Shown: positions 26,199-37,719, numbered from the stretch's first letter. The stretch: 64,000 nt of DNA from DATARH01 sp963712835 (GCA_963712835.1 CAVQJJ010000002.1:930001-994000), one strand, 5' to 3'. Numbers and translations: made by a program. Notes: generated by a model from the letters alone, not told the origin.

Positions 26199-27044
26199 TC
26201 ATTTCGCCTTGCGTGGCGCAAAGCCGAGCGCAACCAGCTCCGTTCCCCCCAATACCTTGCGAGCGGTTTCTTCCACCGCGCCGTCGACCGGCAGCGGACC
26301 GAGCTTCAACCCGTTGCCGAGCACCTTCACCGCCGTCTCGATCGCCGCGACCCGCGCAAACCATTTGTGCTCACCGGCGACCGCGTACCAGGGCGCGGTC
26401 TTGGTCGAGGTCCGCGCAAACATTTCGTCCAGCGCGATGAGGTAGTCGCTCCGGCGAGAGAAATTGCGGATGTCGTCAGCCTCGACCTTCCAGTGTTTGA
26501 GCGGGTCGGCGATGCGTTCGGCGAGGCGCTTCAGCTGTTCGTCCGCCGAGACATGCAGGAAAATCTTGACGAGGCGAATGCCGTCATTGACCAGCATTTG
26601 CTCAAACTGGTTGATCTCGCGGTAGGAGCGCTGCCATTCCGCCCGCTTGATCAACCCCTCGACGCGCTCGACCAGCACCCTTCCGTACCAGCTTCGATCG
26701 AAGATCGCGAGATGCCCCGGAAGCGGCAGTTTTTCCCAAAAGCGGAAGAGATAATGCCGCGCCTGCTCCTCAGGGCTGGGGGCTCCGATCGCCCAGACGC
26801 GCAGCCAGTGCGGGTCGAGCTTCGCGGTCAGGCGCTGGATTGCGCCGCCTTTGCCGCCAGCGTCCCAACCCTCGAACACAATGATGCCGCGCCGGCCGGA
26901 AACGCGAAACCCCTGCTCGATTTCGAGCATCGCGATCTGCGCGGCTTCGAGCCGTTGCTCATAATGCCGCTTGTCCGGCAGTCCGTAATCAAGTTCGAGC
27001 GATGACAGGCTGAAGCCGCGCTTGACCTCGATGATTTCGGGCAA
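26199..27044 (-). CDS. ppk2: Polyphosphate kinase 2 family protein
   Basis: A 281-residue PPK2-family phosphotransferase with Walker A GWDAGGKGGAIQ near residue 59, Walker B FDRSWYGR near 120 and a basic lid region RIADPLKHWKVEADD. The family moves phosphate between polyphosphate and nucleoside mono- or diphosphates. Which direction and which nucleotide cannot be read from the sequence. It is convergent with the cyclase gene and ends ten bases after it. Confidence 0.88.
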   Translation of the reverse strand: MPEIIEVKRGFSLSSLELDYGLPDKRHYEQRLEAAQIAMLEIEQGFRVSGRRGIIVFEGWDAGGKGGAIQRLTAKLDPHWLRVWAIGAPSPEEQARHYLFRFWEKLPLPGHLAIFDRSWYGRVLVERVEGLIKRAEWQRSYREINQFEQMLVNDGIRLVKIFLHVSADEQLKRLAERIADPLKHWKVEADDIRNFSRRSDYLIALDEMFARTSTKTAPWYAVAGEHKWFARVAAIETAVKVLGNGLKLGPLPVDGAVEETARKVLGGTELVALGFAPRKAK

Positions 27045-27047
27045 GAC

Positions 27048-27596
27048 TCAGCTCGGCAGCTGATCCCCGTCCGGCGGCACGGCCACCTCAAAGGCGTTGG
27101 TCACGCCGCACAGCACCGTGAAATTGTGCGCGATCGTGATCAGCTCCGTCATCCACTGCGCACCGTGCTTGTCGAGCAGCCGATTGAAGATCGGGTAGTC
27201 GCAACGGTTGGTGCGCATCAGCTGGCGCGTCAGGTTGACGATGTCGCGCTCCTCGTCAGGCAGGCCCGAGGCGTCCCCCTTGATGCGCAGGAGGTCGATT
27301 GTCGCCTCGTCGACCCCGGCGCGGCGCGCGGCGCCGACCTGTGCCGACCAGACATAGGCGGACTCGCGCTCGCGCACCGCGGCGAGTACCGCATGCGACA
27401 GCAACCGCGGCTCGACGATGCAGTCGTTGCGGTTGAACTTGACCAGCGCGAGCATCTTGTCGGCCAGTTTCGGGCTGTTGAGGAACACGCTGAACGGGCC
27501 GCGGATACGTCCGAACACGCTCAGCACATCCTCGGCGACGGGCTGGGCCTCGGCGGAAACCTGGCTTTTGTCGTTGATCGGCGTCACTCTCGGCAT
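27048..27596 (-). CDS. Carboxymuconolactone decarboxylase (AhpD-like) family protein
   Basis: A 182-residue all-helical protein with the CMD-family core around LSHAVLAAVRERESAYVWSAQ, where the EXXYXWXXQ-type motif resembles that of AhpD-like proteins. The CxxC pair of true AhpD is absent, so alkylhydroperoxidase activity is unlikely. It lies 15 bases after the nitroreductase gene on the same strand, suggesting a two-gene unit. The function is unknown. Confidence 0.78.
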   Translation of the reverse strand: MPRVTPINDKSQVSAEAQPVAEDVLSVFGRIRGPFSVFLNSPKLADKMLALVKFNRNDCIVEPRLLSHAVLAAVRERESAYVWSAQVGAARRAGVDEATIDLLRIKGDASGLPDEERDIVNLTRQLMRTNRCDYPIFNRLLDKHGAQWMTELITIAHNFTVLCGVTNAFEVAVPPDGDQLPS

Positions 27597-27611
27597 GGTT
27601 TCCTCCCTGAT

Positions 27612-28265
27612 CTATTTGATCCCCGGATACGCCTTGCCCCAATCGTCGAGGTAGACGACCTCGGAAAGCGCACCGCGGCCGACCGGGCCGAAATTGCCCA
27701 TCGGCCAGCCGATGGGCAGGATCGCATAGGACTTGTAACCCTGCGGGATGCCCATCGCGTCGTCGCATTCCTTGCCGTAGCCGGTGTGCCGGGTCGTCAG
27801 CGTCGTGCCGAGGCCGAGCGCCCGCGTCGCCAGCAGCATGTTCTGTACCGCCGGATAGATCGACGAGCCGGCCGTGTAATTCGGGTTTTCGCCTTCCAGG
27901 CAGGCGACGATCCATACCGGCGCTTCGTGATAATGGTCGGTGAGGTATTTGACCGCGTCGTGCTGGCGCGCATAGGCCGCGGGATTGGAGCCGGGAGGTG
28001 GCGAGCTGCTCGCATAGCGGGGCCCGAGCACCTCGTCGTAGAGCTTTTTGTAATAGGCCTGCACCGCCTTTTTCTTGGCGACCGCATCCTTGAGCACCAA
28101 GAACTTCCAGCGCTGCGTGTTGCCGCCGCTCGCCGCCGCCTGACCGGCGCGCAGTATCTGGAAGATCAGCTCGTCGGGCACCGGGTCGGGTTTCAGCCGG
28201 CGCATCGCCCGCATCGACTGCATGACGTCGAAAACATCGCGGCTCAGCGGTACGTTGTGCGGCAT
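27612..28265 (-). CDS. Nitroreductase family flavoprotein
   Basis: A 217-residue FMN-binding oxidoreductase with the N-terminal phosphate-binding stretch SMRAMRRLKPDPV, AASGGNTQRWKFLV and the downstream AVQNMLLATRALGLGTTLTT helix. AAGGAGAGG immediately upstream fixes the ATG at 28265. The reductant and substrate are unknown. The C-terminal reductase domain of actinobacterial FbiB belongs to this superfamily, but nothing here links this gene specifically to F420. Confidence 0.85.
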   Translation of the reverse strand: MPHNVPLSRDVFDVMQSMRAMRRLKPDPVPDELIFQILRAGQAAASGGNTQRWKFLVLKDAVAKKKAVQAYYKKLYDEVLGPRYASSSPPPGSNPAAYARQHDAVKYLTDHYHEAPVWIVACLEGENPNYTAGSSIYPAVQNMLLATRALGLGTTLTTRHTGYGKECDDAMGIPQGYKSYAILPIGWPMGNFGPVGRGALSEVVYLDDWGKAYPGIK

Positions 28266-28345
28266 TTCCCTCTCCTTCTTGGCGCCAATGGCCTCGGCTT
28301 CGACTGTAGGATAATTTGCCGCGACCCGACAAATCGAGATTGCCC

Positions 28346-29210
28346 ATGCCCTATGCCCACCCCGAAGCCCTCGTCTCGACCGAATGGCTTGCCGCGCATC
28401 TGGCGGATCCGCATGTCCGGGTGCTCGAACTCGTCGTTCAAGCAGCCAGGCGTCATACCGACCGCGCGCGCCGATTACGATTCCGGGCACATTCCCAACG
28501 CGGTGTTCTTTGACATCGACGATGTCGCCGAGCCCGGCACCGACTTGCCGCACATGATCCCGTCGGCCGAACGTTTCGCCGAGAAGATGGCCGAGCGCGG
28601 CATCGGCAATGACGACAAGGTGATCGTCTACGACGCGAACGGGCTGTCCTCGGCCGGCCGCGCCTGGTGGCTCTTGCGGCTCTTCGGCCATGACAATGTC
28701 GCGCTGCTCGACGGCGGCTTGCCGAAATGGAAGGCCGAGGGCCGGCCGCTCGAAACCGCCGCGCCGGCCGTCCCCAAGCGCCGGTTCACCGCGCGCTTCG
28801 ATCCGGCGCTGGTGCGCAGCAAGGCCGACATCATCGGCAATGTGAATAGCCGGCGCGAGCTGGTCGTCGACGCGCGCAGCACCGGCCGGTTCGACGGCAG
28901 CGCCGAGGAGACCTGGCCGGGACGCCGGCGCGGCCATATTCCCGGCAGCCGCAACCTGCCCTTCGACCAGGTCACCGACCCGAAAACCAAGCAGCTTAGG
29001 GATGCCGGCGAATTGTCCGCGCTTTTTGCCGGCGCCGGGGTCGCCTTCGACAAACCTGTCGTCGCGAGCTGCGGTTCGGGGGTCACTGCCTGCGCATTGG
29101 CCTTTGCCGCCTATCTGATCGGGCGCGACCGGGTGGCGATATATGACGGCTCATGGTCGGAATGGGGCCTACCCGACGGGCCACCGATCGAGACTGGCTC
29201 GGCCCGGTAA
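28346..29210 (+). CDS. Sulfurtransferase (tandem rhodanese), one-base frameshift near 28428
   Basis: A two-rhodanese-domain sulfurtransferase of the thiosulfate/mercaptopyruvate type. The N-terminus MPYAHPEALVSTEWLAAHL is read in one frame to VRVLE. The conserved SSFKQPGV and GHIPNAVFFDID then continue in the next frame to the end. Removing one A at 28428-28429 (GAACTCG to GACTCG) restores VLDSSFK and a 287-residue protein. The catalytic Cys lies in VASCGSGVTA. The lesion is either a real mutation or a sequencing error; without correction the protein would be broken. Confidence 0.85.
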
Positions 29211-29211
29211 A

Positions 29212-29787
29212 ATGACGCGCATCGACGACACCGTCACCTATCTCGAAATGTTCGAGCGTCCGCCGGCACGTCATCGGCCGGCGCCGCTGGGCAAGCTCGC
29301 GCTGATGCGCGCCGAAGCCTGCACGGTGTCGTTCTACCGCTATCTCTACGAGACCGTCGGCACGCCCTGGCTATGGTTCGAGCGTCGACAATGGAGCGAT
29401 GCCGCGCTCGCCGCCGTGCTGGCGAAACCGACGACGGAACTCTTCGTGCTGTTTGTCGGCGGCGTGCCGGCGGGCTATTTCGAGCTCGACGCCGCCGAGC
29501 CGCGGCAAACAGAGCTGTGCTATTTCGGGCTGATGGCGGACTTTATCGGCCGCCGGCTCGGGCCGTTCCTGCTCAATGCCGCGATTGAGCAGGCGTGGTC
29601 GCGCCCGGTCGAGCGATTGTGGGTGCACACCTGCACGTTCGACCACCCGAGGGCGCTTCCACTCTACCAGCGCGCCGGTTTTGTCGTTTACGCGCGGCGA
29701 CCGGTATCGTTTGATGATCCGCGGGAGAGCGGCATCCTGCCGCGCTCACTGGAGCATCCCTTGTTGCCGCCTCTTAGCGAGGCGTGA
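29212..29787 (+). CDS. GNAT family N-acetyltransferase
   Basis: A 191-residue acetyltransferase with the GNAT core: VLFVGGVPAGYFELD, a strand with ELCYFGLMADFIGRRLGPFLL (the acetyl-CoA pyrophosphate loop is RRLGPF) and the C-terminal ALPLYQRAGFVVYARR. The ATG at 29212 begins one base after the sulfurtransferase stop, so the two genes are probably co-transcribed. The acceptor substrate is unknown. Confidence 0.85.
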   Translation: MTRIDDTVTYLEMFERPPARHRPAPLGKLALMRAEACTVSFYRYLYETVGTPWLWFERRQWSDAALAAVLAKPTTELFVLFVGGVPAGYFELDAAEPRQTELCYFGLMADFIGRRLGPFLLNAAIEQAWSRPVERLWVHTCTFDHPRALPLYQRAGFVVYARRPVSFDDPRESGILPRSLEHPLLPPLSEA

Positions 29788-29797
29788 GGGCGTCAAC

Positions 29798-30034
29798 CTA
29801 CCACCCATAGTCGTAGTAAGTCGGGCCATAGTAGTGGTGATAGTAGTGCGGGCCATAATACGGGCCCGGGCCGTAATAGAACGGGCCCGGCACGCCGACC
29901 GTCACCGGCCCCACATCAACACCAATAAAAGCCTTCGCCGGGCTTAATGGAATCGACACGGCCGCCAAGGCTAACGCGCCAACAGCCGCACCACCAAGCC
30001 AACGAAACTTACGGGTGTTCGTGCTACTCGACAT
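29798..30034 (-). CDS. Small secreted Tyr/Gly/Pro/His-rich protein
   Basis: A 78-residue protein with a basic N-terminus, a hydrophobic signal (about residues 13-34) ending in PAKA, and a low-complexity mature tail of Tyr, Gly, Pro and His (for example YYGPGPYYGP). AGGT sits upstream of the ATG at 30034. Many alphaproteobacteria encode such small exported YGP-rich proteins of unknown function. A metal- or surface-binding role through His and Tyr is only a guess. Confidence 0.7.
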   Translation of the reverse strand: MSSSTNTRKFRWLGGAAVGALALAAVSIPLSPAKAFIGVDVGPVTVGVPGPFYYGPGPYYGPHYYHHYYGPTYYDYGW

Positions 30035-30157
30035 TTATACCTCCGTGCGTTGCCGAGTCCATTTGCGACTCGTGAAAAAACGACACGGGGTCGGTGCAGT
30101 TCCACTTTCTATCCGCTGGTGCTTATTGGAAATTTAATTGCGTGCGCCGCCGGCCGC

Positions 30158-30916
30158 TCAATGCGCGAGGATTTGGCTGAGGAAACCGCGGGTTCGCTCG
30201 CTCTTCGGGTTCGAGAAGAAATCGCGCGGCGGCCCGCGCTCGATGATCTCGCCCTGATCCATGAACACCATCGCGTCGGCGACGGTGCGCGCGAAGCCCA
30301 TTTCATGCGTGACGCAGACCATGGTCATGCCTTCTTCGGCAAGCCCGGTCATCACGTCGAGCACTTCCTTGATCATTTCCGGGTCGAGCGCCGAGGTGGG
30401 CTCGTCGAACAGCATGATCTCGGGCTTCATGCACAGCGAACGGGCGATCGCGACGCGCTGCTGCTGCCCGCCCGAAAGCTGGGCGGGGAATTTATCGGCC
30501 TGATCGGGGATGCGCACGCGCTCGAGGTAATAACGCGCGGTGTCCTCTGCCTCCTTCCGCGGCTGCTTGCGGACCCAGACCGGCGCCAAGGTCAGGTTCT
30601 GTAGCACCGTCAGATGCGGAAACAGATTGAACTGCTGGAACACCATGCCGACCTCGCGGCGGATCGCCTCGATGTTCTTGAGGTCGGAGGTCAGCTCGAT
30701 GCCTGCGACGAGAATGCGGCCCTGCTGGTGTTCCTCGAGCCGATTGATGCAGCGGATCATCGTCGATTTGCCCGATCCGGATGGGCCGCAAACGACGACC
30801 TTTTCACCCTTGCGGACAGTCAGGTTGATGTCCTTGAGCACGTGGAAGCTGCCGTACCATTTGTGCACGGCTTCCAGCTCGATCATCGCCTCCGGCGTCA
30901 CCGCGCTGTCGCTCAT
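30158..30916 (-). CDS. Polar amino-acid ABC transporter ATPase (GlnQ/AapP type), orphan
   Basis: A 252-residue ABC ATPase with Walker A GPSGSGKST, VGMVFQQFNLFPHLT, signature LSGGQQQRVAIARSL, Walker B IMLFDEPTSALDPEM and H-loop THEMGFAR. These are characteristic of the GlnQ/HisP/AapP family for polar amino acids. No permease or binding-protein gene flanks it on either side in this window, which is unusual. It may serve a permease encoded elsewhere. The ATG at 30916 is preferred over the GTG at 30919. Confidence 0.9.
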   Translation of the reverse strand: MSDSAVTPEAMIELEAVHKWYGSFHVLKDINLTVRKGEKVVVCGPSGSGKSTMIRCINRLEEHQQGRILVAGIELTSDLKNIEAIRREVGMVFQQFNLFPHLTVLQNLTLAPVWVRKQPRKEAEDTARYYLERVRIPDQADKFPAQLSGGQQQRVAIARSLCMKPEIMLFDEPTSALDPEMIKEVLDVMTGLAEEGMTMVCVTHEMGFARTVADAMVFMDQGEIIERGPPRDFFSNPKSERTRGFLSQILAH

Positions 30917-30966
30917 CACCCTTGCCCTTCGCCGACGAATGATAGAGCAAAATCCGCGCCGCCGCT

Positions 30967-31704
30967 TCAGGCGCCGCTTTTCATATCGGCGATGATGCGC
31001 CGCGCCATGGCAGCCGGATCGTCCGCCTGCACGATCGGCCGGCCGACGACGAGGTAGTCGGCGCCATCGGCGATCGCTTGGGCCGGGGTGCCCGAGCGCT
31101 TGTGGTCGTCAAGAGCGGCGCCGGCGAGACGCACGCCTGGCGTCACGACAAGCAGCCGTTCCGTGTTCAGCCGCTCCCTGATGGAGTTGGGATTGTCCTG
31201 CGGGCTGGCGATGATGCCGTCGACGCCGCAATCGAGCGCGAACTTGGCGCGCTCGGCAATGAGATCGGCGACGGAGCCGGTATGGCCGAGCTCACGCAGG
31301 CCGCGTTCGTTGAGGCTGGTCAATGCCGGCACCACCAGTAGTCTCAGTTTCGAGGCGCCGCGGCCCTCGACCGCAGCACGGATGATGTCGCCGTCGCCGT
31401 GCACCGTCACAAAGCTGACCCCACGCTCGGCAACCCGCTCGATGCCGCGCCGCACCGTCTCGCCGATGTCGAACATTTTTGCGTCGAGGAAGACATTGCA
31501 GCCCGACTTGAGCAGATCGTCGAGGAAGGCTTCGAAGCCGGGCGCGAAGATTAGCCACAACCCGAGCTTGAAGAAGGTCACGGTGCCGTCGAGCCGCCTG
31601 AAAATCGCGCGCGCCGCATCGACACTCGGCAGATCGAGCGCGACGATCAGCCGATCTTCCATGCGCGCGGGCAGGTTCCGGCCGGGCCGGATCTGTGCAG
31701 TCAT
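30967..31704 (-). CDS. pyrF: Orotidine 5'-phosphate decarboxylase
   Basis: A 245-residue TIM-barrel enzyme with the substrate Asp/Lys pair FFKLG, the catalytic signature FLDAKMFDI, and the C-terminal phosphate-binding VTPGVR and YLVVGRPI. It makes UMP in pyrimidine synthesis. The ATG at 31704 has AAGGAA just upstream; the frame is open about 35 codons further but without family similarity. It is divergent from the RidA-like gene. Confidence 0.94.
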   Translation of the reverse strand: MTAQIRPGRNLPARMEDRLIVALDLPSVDAARAIFRRLDGTVTFFKLGLWLIFAPGFEAFLDDLLKSGCNVFLDAKMFDIGETVRRGIERVAERGVSFVTVHGDGDIIRAAVEGRGASKLRLLVVPALTSLNERGLRELGHTGSVADLIAERAKFALDCGVDGIIASPQDNPNSIRERLNTERLLVVTPGVRLAGAALDDHKRSGTPAQAIADGADYLVVGRPIVQADDPAAMARRIIADMKSGA

Positions 31705-31823
31705 TCCGAATTCCTTGCAGGAGCGTGGGCGCACCATCATGGGCCTATCACGGATCGTCAAGCGCGCTTGGAACCCCGCGCGCGGCAAGGCAGGATCAAG
31801 GTCACCCATCGCCGGAGGCCACC

Positions 31824-32219
31824 ATGCCGAAGCAACAGATTCGTTCCGACAGGCTACGCCAGCCGGGCGGCGTGTTCTCCCACGCGACGATGATCGAGGC
31901 GCGGGGGCGGCTGGTGTTTATCTCCGGCATGGTGGCGCGCCGTGCCGACGGCTCGATCGCCGGCGTAGGCGACATCGAGGCGCAGACCCGGCAGGTCTGC
32001 GAGAACCTCAAAGCGGCGGTTGAGGCCGCGGGCGGGACGATGGACGATATCTGCCGGGTCGATGTTTACATCCGCAATATGGAGCAATTCGACGCGATAC
32101 ACCGGGTGCGCCGCGCGTATTTTCGCGAGCCGCTGCCGGCTTCGACGATGGTCGAGGTCGTCAAGATGACGCATCCCGACTACCTGATCGAAATCAGCGC
32201 GATCGCCGTGATCCCCTAA
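31824..32219 (+). CDS. RidA/YjgF family protein
   Basis: A 131-residue RidA-family protein with FSHATMIEARGRLVFISGM and the conserved C-terminal PASTMVEVVKM, followed by YLIEISAIAVIP. Family members are trimeric and several deaminate reactive enamines or imines. The Arg that binds the substrate carboxylate in canonical RidA is replaced in the ASTMVEV context, so deaminase activity is uncertain. GGAGG precedes the ATG at 31824. It is followed by the cox-like locus. Confidence 0.85.
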   Translation: MPKQQIRSDRLRQPGGVFSHATMIEARGRLVFISGMVARRADGSIAGVGDIEAQTRQVCENLKAAVEAAGGTMDDICRVDVYIRNMEQFDAIHRVRRAYFREPLPASTMVEVVKMTHPDYLIEISAIAVIP

Positions 32220-32289
32220 GCCGCGCGATGACGTTGCAATTCACCGGGCCGCGGCTCAGACTTTAGTCGTCAAATAGAGGAAATCATTT

Positions 32290-32763
32290 ATGGAAATGCA
32301 TGGCGAGCTGCGCATCCCGGCACCCCGCGCGGAAGTCTGGGAAAAGCTCAACGATCCGGAGACGCTGAAGAATTGCATTCCCGGTTGCGAGACCGTCGAG
32401 AAGGTTTCGGACACCGAATTCACCGCCAAGGTCGTCGCGCGGGTCGGTCCGGTAAAGGCGAGCTTCTTGGGCAAGGTGACGCTGACCGACCTCGTGCCGC
32501 CGGAAAGCTACACGATCACCGGCGAAGGCACCGGCGGGGTCGCCGGATTCGCCAAAGGGAGCGCCAAGGTCTCGCTCGACGATGCCGGCGCGGAGACCGT
32601 GCTGCGCTATGGGGTGCAGGCACAGGTCGGCGGCAAGCTGGCGCAGATCGGCTCGCGGCTCATCGACGCCACCTCGCGCAAGATGGCCGACGATTTCTTC
32701 AATCGCTTTCTCAATGTCATGAGCCCGGCGGCCGCGACCGCGACTAACGCCACAGCGTCATAA
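32290..32763 (+). CDS. coxG: CoxG-like SRPBCC protein
   Basis: A 157-residue SRPBCC-fold protein, opening MEMHGELRIPAPRAEVWEKL with LKNCIPGCE, the typical CoxG signature. CoxG homologues are reported to tether CO dehydrogenase to the membrane. The C-terminal hydrophobic anchor of long CoxG proteins is absent; the protein ends in an Ala/Thr-rich tail. AGAGGA precedes the ATG. It starts the form II cox-like block, ahead of coxS. Confidence 0.86.
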   Translation: MEMHGELRIPAPRAEVWEKLNDPETLKNCIPGCETVEKVSDTEFTAKVVARVGPVKASFLGKVTLTDLVPPESYTITGEGTGGVAGFAKGSAKVSLDDAGAETVLRYGVQAQVGGKLAQIGSRLIDATSRKMADDFFNRFLNVMSPAAATATNATAS

Positions 32764-32794
32764 CTTACTGTATATAACGCGTTTTATGACGTTT

Positions 32795-32817
32795 CAGGCG
32801 CCTTGACCCGGCGCCTG
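32795..32817 (+). terminator. GC-rich hairpin between coxG and coxS
   Basis: CAGGCGCC pairs with GGCGCCTG across a seven-base loop. No U-run follows. It could partially terminate coxG transcripts or protect the downstream mRNA end. Confidence 0.35.
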
Positions 32818-32879
32818 CGGCGCAGGAAACTCGCGGCCCAGCGGCGGCTGTCCGCGGCCTGCGACGAGGGGAGGTTTCA

Positions 32880-33368
<489 letters not shown>

Positions 33369-33373
33369 CCGCC

Positions 33374-35746
<2,373 letters not shown>

Positions 35747-35757
35747 GGAGAGCAGCG

Positions 35758-36552
35758 ATGTACGAATTCGACTATCAGAAGGCGGCCAGCCTCGAAGACG
35801 CCGCGAAATTCCTCGCCGGTCATGAAGACGCCAAGCTCGTCGCGGGCGGGATGACCCTGATCCCAACCTTGAAGCAGCGTCTCGCCAAACCGACCGACCT
35901 GATCGACCTCGCTTCGCTCCCGGGCCTCAAGGGCATCAAGGAGGAAGGCGGCGGACTGACGATTGGCGCGATGACCCGACACATCGAGGTCAACCGGTCG
36001 GATATCGTCAAGCGCGTGATCCCGGCCCTCGCCGAGATGGCCGGGATGATCGGCGATCCGGCGGTGCGCAATCGCGGCACGATCGGCGGCTCGATCTCGA
36101 ACAACGACCCGGCCGCGGATTATCCGGCCGCGCTGGTCGCGCTGGGCGCGGCGGTCGTTACCGCCAAGCGGGAAATCCCCGCCGAAGACTTCTTTACCGG
36201 GATGTTCGAAACCGCGCTGGCGCAGGACGAAATCGTCACCGCGGTCAAATTTCCCAGGCCGCAGGTTGGAGCGTACCAGAAGTTCCGTAACCCCGCGTCG
36301 CGGTACGCGATTGTTGGCGTGTTCGTCGCTCGCACCGGCTCGGGCGTTCGTGTCGCGGTGACCGGCGCCGGTCCTTGCGTCTTCCGTGTGCCCGAGATGG
36401 AGGCAGCGCTGGCGAAGTCATTCTCCGCCGACGCGATCAAGGACATCGCGATCCCGGATGACGGGCTCAACACCGACATCCACGCCAGCGCCGAATATCG
36501 CGCGCATCTGGTCAATGTGATGGCGCGGCGCGCCGTGGCGGCCTGCGCGTAA
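35758..36552 (+). CDS. coxM: Molybdenum hydroxylase FAD subunit (CoxM)
   Basis: A 264-residue FAD-binding subunit with the FAD-pyrophosphate motifs AGGMTLIPTLKQR near residue 29 and RNRGTIGGSISNNDPAADYP near 106. It hands electrons from CoxS to an acceptor. GGGAGAG precedes the ATG at 35758. It completes coxSLM. A small secreted protein and a decayed toxin-antitoxin pair then separate it from coxD. Confidence 0.93.
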   Translation: MYEFDYQKAASLEDAAKFLAGHEDAKLVAGGMTLIPTLKQRLAKPTDLIDLASLPGLKGIKEEGGGLTIGAMTRHIEVNRSDIVKRVIPALAEMAGMIGDPAVRNRGTIGGSISNNDPAADYPAALVALGAAVVTAKREIPAEDFFTGMFETALAQDEIVTAVKFPRPQVGAYQKFRNPASRYAIVGVFVARTGSGVRVAVTGAGPCVFRVPEMEAALAKSFSADAIKDIAIPDDGLNTDIHASAEYRAHLVNVMARRAVAACA

Positions 36553-36608
36553 CGGGAACGTTCGTCGAGCAGCGCGCCTAAGACAGCTCGCCACATTGGG
36601 AGAATACC

Positions 36609-37028
36609 GTGCGCAGCTTGAAGACAATCGCCGCGGCCGGGCTCGCGCTGACCCTGTTCGGCGGCGCGGCACTGGCCGACACCGTGAAGTTCACCGTCGA
36701 CCTCATCCCCGACAAGCAGGGTGGGCCCGGTAAGGGCACGGCGAAATTCTCGGTCGACACGGCGAGCAAGACGCTGACTGGGACGATCGAGTATTCCGGA
36801 CTGTCGGCACCGCCGCAAATGGCCGCGTTCCTGTCACCGCCCGAAAAGCAGGGTGGCAACCCCGGCACGTTGCCGATCCAGCTTCCGGCAAAAGCCGCGA
36901 GCCCGATCGACGTCAAAATGCAAATGCCCCCCGCCGCCATCGACGGGCTTAAGGGCGGCGAATGGATGTTGTTGCTCGGCACCAAGCAGGCACCGGAAAT
37001 CGGCGGCGAGGTCAAACCGGCGCAATAA
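36609..37028 (+). CDS. Small secreted CHRD-like protein
   Basis: A 139-residue protein with an N-terminal signal ending ALA, then a beta-rich region. The arrangement KTLTGTIEYSGLSAPPQMAAFLSPP followed by GEWMLLLGT resembles CHRD domains (a beta-sandwich of unknown function in bacterial exported proteins). It starts with GTG at 36609, preceded by GGGAG. The 3' end overlaps the decayed vapC on the other strand. The link to the cox locus is only positional. Confidence 0.65.
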   Translation: MRSLKTIAAAGLALTLFGGAALADTVKFTVDLIPDKQGGPGKGTAKFSVDTASKTLTGTIEYSGLSAPPQMAAFLSPPEKQGGNPGTLPIQLPAKAASPIDVKMQMPPAAIDGLKGGEWMLLLGTKQAPEIGGEVKPAQ

Positions 37029-37425
37029 GGCTGGCATCAGCCCAGCCAAACGATGCATTCGCGCCTAGCGCGGCAAAGCGCCGGTGGGCTGTCACGACAT
37101 ACGTCTGATGCTGGATCGCAACCGCGAGATAAAGGCAGTCTTATACGGGATGATTCAACGCGGCCGCCATCCGCAGTGCTGCCGGGACATATGGCTCTAC
37201 CGCGAGCGAAGTGACGGGAGCGTTCGACAATTCTTCCAGGCGCGCAGCAGCTTGGTCGACGGACATTTCCCCCCGAATGTGCCTCTTCCAAATCGCGTTA
37301 GCTGCCTCGACCAGCCACAATGCTGGAGCGATTAGGCGTTCGGACCTGAGTTCGCTTGCCAATTCGCTCATACTTTCCGGCAAGACCCACTGCACGGTCA
37401 CCGAAGCGTCGACGACAATCGTCAC
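37012..37425 (-). pseudogene. vapC: Decayed VapC-type PIN-domain toxin
   Basis: The frame opens MTIVVDASVTVQWVLPE (Asp6), with Glu40 in LWLVEAANAI, and stops at codon 95 in NHPV-stop. Reading through that TAA, the same frame continues DCLYLAVAIQHQTYVVTA and ends at a stop at 37012-37014, giving the usual PIN length of about 137. The stop replaces the Tyr codon of the conserved NHPVYDCLYLA segment. A second change puts His at position 114 where the family has Asp (TADRRF to TAHRRF). Two independent hits suggest real decay, not a read error. Its start overlaps the antitoxin by four bases. Confidence 0.85.
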
Positions 37426-37640
37426 CGTTGGTCACGATCTTCGCGAATAAGATCAGTGGAATCGCCGGAAATACGTCCTCGCAGTTCCTCACGTAGCTTA
37501 GCTGCTCGTTCCCAGAACCCCTCGCGATCTGGGCACAAAGTTTCCGCAAGAATGTGACGGTGCTCAGCCTCTGCGCTTCTGCCGTGTGCGGCAGCCCTCT
37601 TCTTCAGTTCCTCAACGACGTCCGACGGGACGTCGCGCAC
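37422..37640 (-). CDS. FitA/VapB-type ribbon-helix-helix antitoxin, possibly N-truncated
   Basis: A 72-residue protein with DVVEELKKRAAAHGRSAEAEHRHIL, the FitA-like ribbon-helix-helix DNA-binding and dimerisation core, followed by a toxin-binding tail. It precedes vapC with a four-base overlap, the usual order. The start is a GTG directly at VRDVP; the normal N-terminal MAxLxV strand is absent because an upstream in-frame TGA blocks extension. It may thus be damaged like its toxin. Confidence 0.7.
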   Translation of the reverse strand: MRDVPSDVVEELKKRAAAHGRSAEAEHRHILAETLCPDREGFWERAAKLREELRGRISGDSTDLIREDRDQR

Positions 37641-37719
37641 GAGCTCCGAGTGAGCTCTGCAAATTCATTCGCAAGGTAGCGTCGTCCCCTCGAGTACACT
37701 AACTTAACCGACCATAAGG

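Noticed and set aside
27126..28345. Long plus-strand frame leading into the sulfurtransferase
   Set aside because: It is antisense to the CMD and nitroreductase genes and has Arg/Asp-rich shadow composition. Only its downstream end is real, and it joins the sulfurtransferase because of the one-base frameshift.
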